Assembly: GCF_000814825.1 (NCBI RefSeq)
Contig: NZ_CP009302.1
Location: forward strand, 1,054,001-1,118,000
DNA from: Berryella intestinalis
Lineage (GTDB): Bacteria; Actinomycetota; Coriobacteriia; Coriobacteriales; Eggerthellaceae
Direction: 5' to 3'
Length of the DNA stretch: 64,000 nucleotides
Shown here: positions 61,952 to 64,000 of the stretch, in pieces
How the letters are laid out: every line of letters starts with the position of its first letter
Numbering within the stretch: the stretch's first letter is position 1
Translations under genes and position numbers: made by a program
Notes under the pieces: model-generated
Told to the model about the DNA's origin: nothing
Databases searched by the model: none
Seen by the model: the letters and a program-made list of their open reading frames with translations, nothing else

Positions 61952-63574
61952 TTACTTCAAGCCCTTTTTCAAAGCCCCCAGAAGGTTGCGCGCAAGCCCC
62001 GTGCCCAGACTGCGGCTGACCGATGTGAGCGCGGCGGCCGCGACGTTTTTGATCAGGCGCTCGTTTTGCTCGGCAGCCTTGCGCTCGGCCTTGCGCTGGG
62101 CCTCCGCCTCCCGTTCGGCTTTGCGTTCGGCAGCCGCGGCCTCCCGTTCGGCCCTGCGCTGTTCGGCAGCCGCCTCGCGCTCGGCGCGCTTCGCAGCGGC
62201 CTCGGCCTCTTTCTCGGCCCGCTTGGCCTCCTCCTCGTCGAGCTTGCGCTGCGCCTCTTCCGCCGCAAGGCGCTCGGCTTCAGCCGCAGCCTCGACGGCT
62301 TTGCCGGCCAGCACCTCGTACGCGCTCTCCCGATCGACGGGCGTGCCGTACTTCATCTTGAACTCGCTGTTGTCGATGAGGTAGCGCTTGTCGGCATCGG
62401 GGGCGGCGCCCATCGAACACGCCGGGGCGATGACCTTCGCGCGCTGGACGATGGCAGGGCGTCCGTCTTCGTCGAGGAAGCTGATGAGGGCCTCGCCCGT
62501 CGCGAGTTCGGTGATGGCCTGCTGCGTGTCGAAGGCGGGGTTCTCGCGGAAGCTCTCCGCTGCGGCCTTGATGGACTTCAGCTCGGCGGGCGTGTACGCG
62601 CGCAGCGCATGCTGCACGCGATTGCCCAGTTGGGCGAGGACCGCGCTGGAAATATCGGAGGGGTTCTGCGTGATGAAGTAAACCCCCACGCCCTTGGACC
62701 TGATGAGCTTCACCACCTGCTCGACCTTCTCCAACAGGGCCGCAGGCGCGCTGTTGAACAGCAGGTGCGCCTCGTCGAAGAAGAAGCAGATCTTGGGTTT
62801 GTCCAGATCGCCCGCCTCGGGAAGCAGCTCGTAGAGCTCGGTGAGCATCCACAGCAGAAACGTCGAGTACAAAAGCGGCTGCTGGGCCAGCTTCACGCAG
62901 TCGAGGATGTTGACGACGCCCTTGCCGTCGGAGTCCGTGCGGATCCAATCGGCGATGTTCAGCGCGGGCTCGCCGAAAAACACGTCGCCGCCGGCGTCTT
63001 CAAGCTGGAGCAGCGCGCGCTGGATGGCTCCGATCGTCTGCCCCGTCACGTTTCCGTACGTCGCGGTGTAGTCGGACGCATGCTCGGACACGTACGCCAG
63101 CATGGAGCGGAGGTCTTTCAGGTCGAGAAGGAGCATGCCCTGGTCGTCTGCGATGTGAAAGACGATGTTCAGCACGCCTTGCTGGACTTCGTTCAGGTCG
63201 AGCAGCCGAGCGATCAGCACCGGTCCCATCTCGGTGACCGTGGTGCGCACCGGCGCGCCTCCCTCGCCGAACACGTCCCAGAAGCTCACCGGGCAGGCGT
63301 GGAAGTCGTAGTTCTCGATGCCGAGCGCCGCCAGGCGGGCCACCAGCTTCTCGGAAGCCTCCCCCGCAACCGCGATGCCGGAAACGTCTCCTTTGACGTC
63401 GGCCACGAACGTGGGAATGCCCGCGTCGCTCATGGACTGGATGATGGTCTTCACCGTGACCGTCTTTCCGGTACCCGTGGCCCCCGCGACCAGGCCGTGG
63501 CGGTTCGCCATATTCGGAAGCATCTCGACTGGGGCCTCCCCCATTCCGATGCGCAACTTACCCTCTACGTACAT
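61952..63574 (-). CDS. HerA-like ATPase (DUF853) with coiled-coil region
   Basis: This 540-residue P-loop ATPase of the HerA/FtsK-like clade, DUF853 type, has Walker A GATGTGKT (residues 31-38), a Walker B-like [12 protein letters not shown] and an arginine-finger region near [13 protein letters not shown]. Residues from about 430 to 510 form a highly charged Ala/Glu/Arg coiled coil ([20 protein letters not shown]), and the tail is hydrophobic. Members are thought to move or unwind DNA, but no nuclease partner (NurA) is nearby, so its process is unknown. Confidence 0.87.
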   Translation of the reverse strand: MYVEGKLRIGMGEAPVEMLPNMANRHGLVAGATGTGKTVTVKTIIQSMSDAGIPTFVADVKGDVSGIAVAGEASEKLVARLAALGIENYDFHACPVSFWDVFGEGGAPVRTTVTEMGPVLIARLLDLNEVQQGVLNIVFHIADDQGMLLLDLKDLRSMLAYVSEHASDYTATYGNVTGQTIGAIQRALLQLEDAGGDVFFGEPALNIADWIRTDSDGKGVVNILDCVKLAQQPLLYSTFLLWMLTELYELLPEAGDLDKPKICFFFDEAHLLFNSAPAALLEKVEQVVKLIRSKGVGVYFITQNPSDISSAVLAQLGNRVQHALRAYTPAELKSIKAAAESFRENPAFDTQQAITELATGEALISFLDEDGRPAIVQRAKVIAPACSMGAAPDADKRYLIDNSEFKMKYGTPVDRESAYEVLAGKAVEAAAEAERLAAEEAQRKLDEEEAKRAEKEAEAAAKRAEREAAAEQRRAEREAAAAERKAEREAEAQRKAERKAAEQNERLIKNVAAAALTSVSRSLGTGLARNLLGALKKGLK

Positions 63575-63704
63575 GGGCCTCCCTTTCGCCGGCGGCGCTC
63601 GTTTTCCATGGAGCCATTCTACCGCGAAGCGGGCGGAAGGACCTTCATGAGAAATAACGACCCTTCGCTCTTTGTTACGCTTTGTTATACAAGCGCATCG
63701 TGTG

Positions 63705-63733
63705 TTGACCGCTAAAATGTATGGCGCTATAGT
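63705..63733 (+). promoter_or_regulatory. Sigma-70-type promoter for the amino-acid ABC permease gene
   Basis: TTGACC (63705-63710), a 17-base spacer and TATAGT (63728-63733) form a near-consensus promoter 56 bases upstream of the GTG start at 63790, inside an AT-rich leader. Confidence 0.65.
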
Positions 63734-63789
63734 TTCGCTATTTCCTAAATACTAATAGGTTTTAAGGGTAATAAAGGGAGGAGGGACCT

Positions 63790-64000
63790 GTGGACTACGG
63801 CGCCATGATCGAGTACCTGCCGCTTTACGGGCACGCCGCGCTGCTCACGCTGCGCATCGGCTGGATAGGCATCGCAGGTTCGATCGCCATCGGCCTCGCC
63901 TCGGCGCTCGTCACCCATTTCCGCATCCCGGTCCTGCACGGGATCGCGCGGGCCTACATCGAGCTGTTCCGCAACACGCCCCTGCTCATCCAGCTGTTCT
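63790..64000 (+). CDS. Amino-acid ABC transporter permease (5' part only)
   Basis: Seventy codons are visible before the window ends. The translation (DYGAMIEYLPLYGHAALLTL, then a helix, then AYIELFRNTPLLIQLF) is typical of HisM/GlnQ-system permeases for polar amino acids, and RNTPLLIQLF is the conserved segment. GTG at 63790 is preceded by a purine-rich GGGAGGAGGG site. The partner ATPase and binding protein should lie to the right. Confidence 0.88.
   Translation, partial: MDYGAMIEYLPLYGHAALLTLRIGWIGIAGSIAIGLASALVTHFRIPVLHGIARAYIELFRNTPLLIQLF

Noticed and set aside
1-64000. CRISPR arrays, tRNA, rRNA, insertion sequences and phage genes
   Set aside because: No regular spacer-repeat pattern, no cloverleaf-like sequence, no transposase and no phage structural genes were seen by eye; a dedicated search was not possible.

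Overview
The window is about 64 kb of GC-rich chromosomal DNA, densely coded on both strands. It most resembles a member of the Eggerthellaceae (Coriobacteriia; Eggerthella/Gordonibacter/Adlercreutzia relatives). The basis is content: a 12-helix MFS-like membrane protein fused to a LuxR helix-turn-helix next to a Tat-exported molybdopterin reductase operon, a Tat-lipoprotein Old Yellow Enzyme-type flavoprotein next to a LysR gene, many transporters, and GC-rich codon use. This is a family-level inference from gene content only. I saw no rRNA, tRNA, CRISPR array, prophage or insertion sequence.

Layout. 1-2.3 kb: Zn/Mn ABC importer (znuB partial, znuC, znuA). 2.4-3.9 kb: isochorismatase-like hydrolase and DUF554 protein. 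4-6.8 kb: folate branch pabA-pabB-pabC. 6.8-8.6 kb: thiamine salvage (thiM, MTH1187-type protein, thiE). 8.9-10.5 kb: amtB-glnK. 10.6-11.6 kb: FKBP and Nudix enzymes. 11.6-16.9 kb: MoxR ATPase and VWA protein (the VWA gene is frame-disrupted), divergent from an LRR protein. 17-20.7 kb: EamA exporter with LysR regulator, then a YtcJ-type amidohydrolase. 20.7-24.2 kb: deformylase-like protein, frameshifted PdxR-type regulator, pdxS-pdxT. 24.2-27.5 kb: phosphate permease behind an 11-bp-periodic Pho-box-like array, next to a PhoR/PhoP-type two-component system. 27.6-31 kb: DUF364 protein, NhaC antiporter, asparaginase. 31.2-34.5 kb: MFS exporter, EEP hydrolase, trmB. 34.5-36.6 kb: xpt and its NCS2 purine permease. 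36.8-38.6 kb: membrane GDPD. 38.7-42.5 kb: ilvA divergent from ridA, an HTH-less MocR-like protein and an EamA exporter. 42.5-46 kb: HTH-LicC-LicA triple fusion, NCS1 permease and a 56-residue membrane protein. 46.3-48.4 kb: HemN-like radical SAM protein with an SDR. 48.7-54.7 kb: NrfD/ferredoxin/molybdopterin reductase, TorD chaperone and divergent LuxR regulator. 54.7-58.6 kb: ArsC-like protein, APC permease, acetamidase, YaaA. 58.7-61.9 kb: Tat flavoprotein and a LysR pseudogene. 62-63.6 kb: HerA-like ATPase. 63.8 kb to the end: start of an amino-acid ABC permease.

The genes suggest an anaerobic or microaerophilic amino-acid and nitrogen user with exported respiratory reductases. It makes vitamin B6 from scratch, carries the aminobenzoate arm of folate synthesis, and can salvage thiamine and purines. 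Three genes (VWA, PdxR-type, LysR) are each broken by one small indel. Two of those indels are in short homopolymers and one is a 4-bp tandem duplication, so both real decay and sequence error must be considered. Several proteins lack a residue normally essential in their family: a deformylase without its glutamate, a MocR-like protein without its PLP lysine, an ArsC-like protein without its cysteine, and a PII protein without Tyr51.
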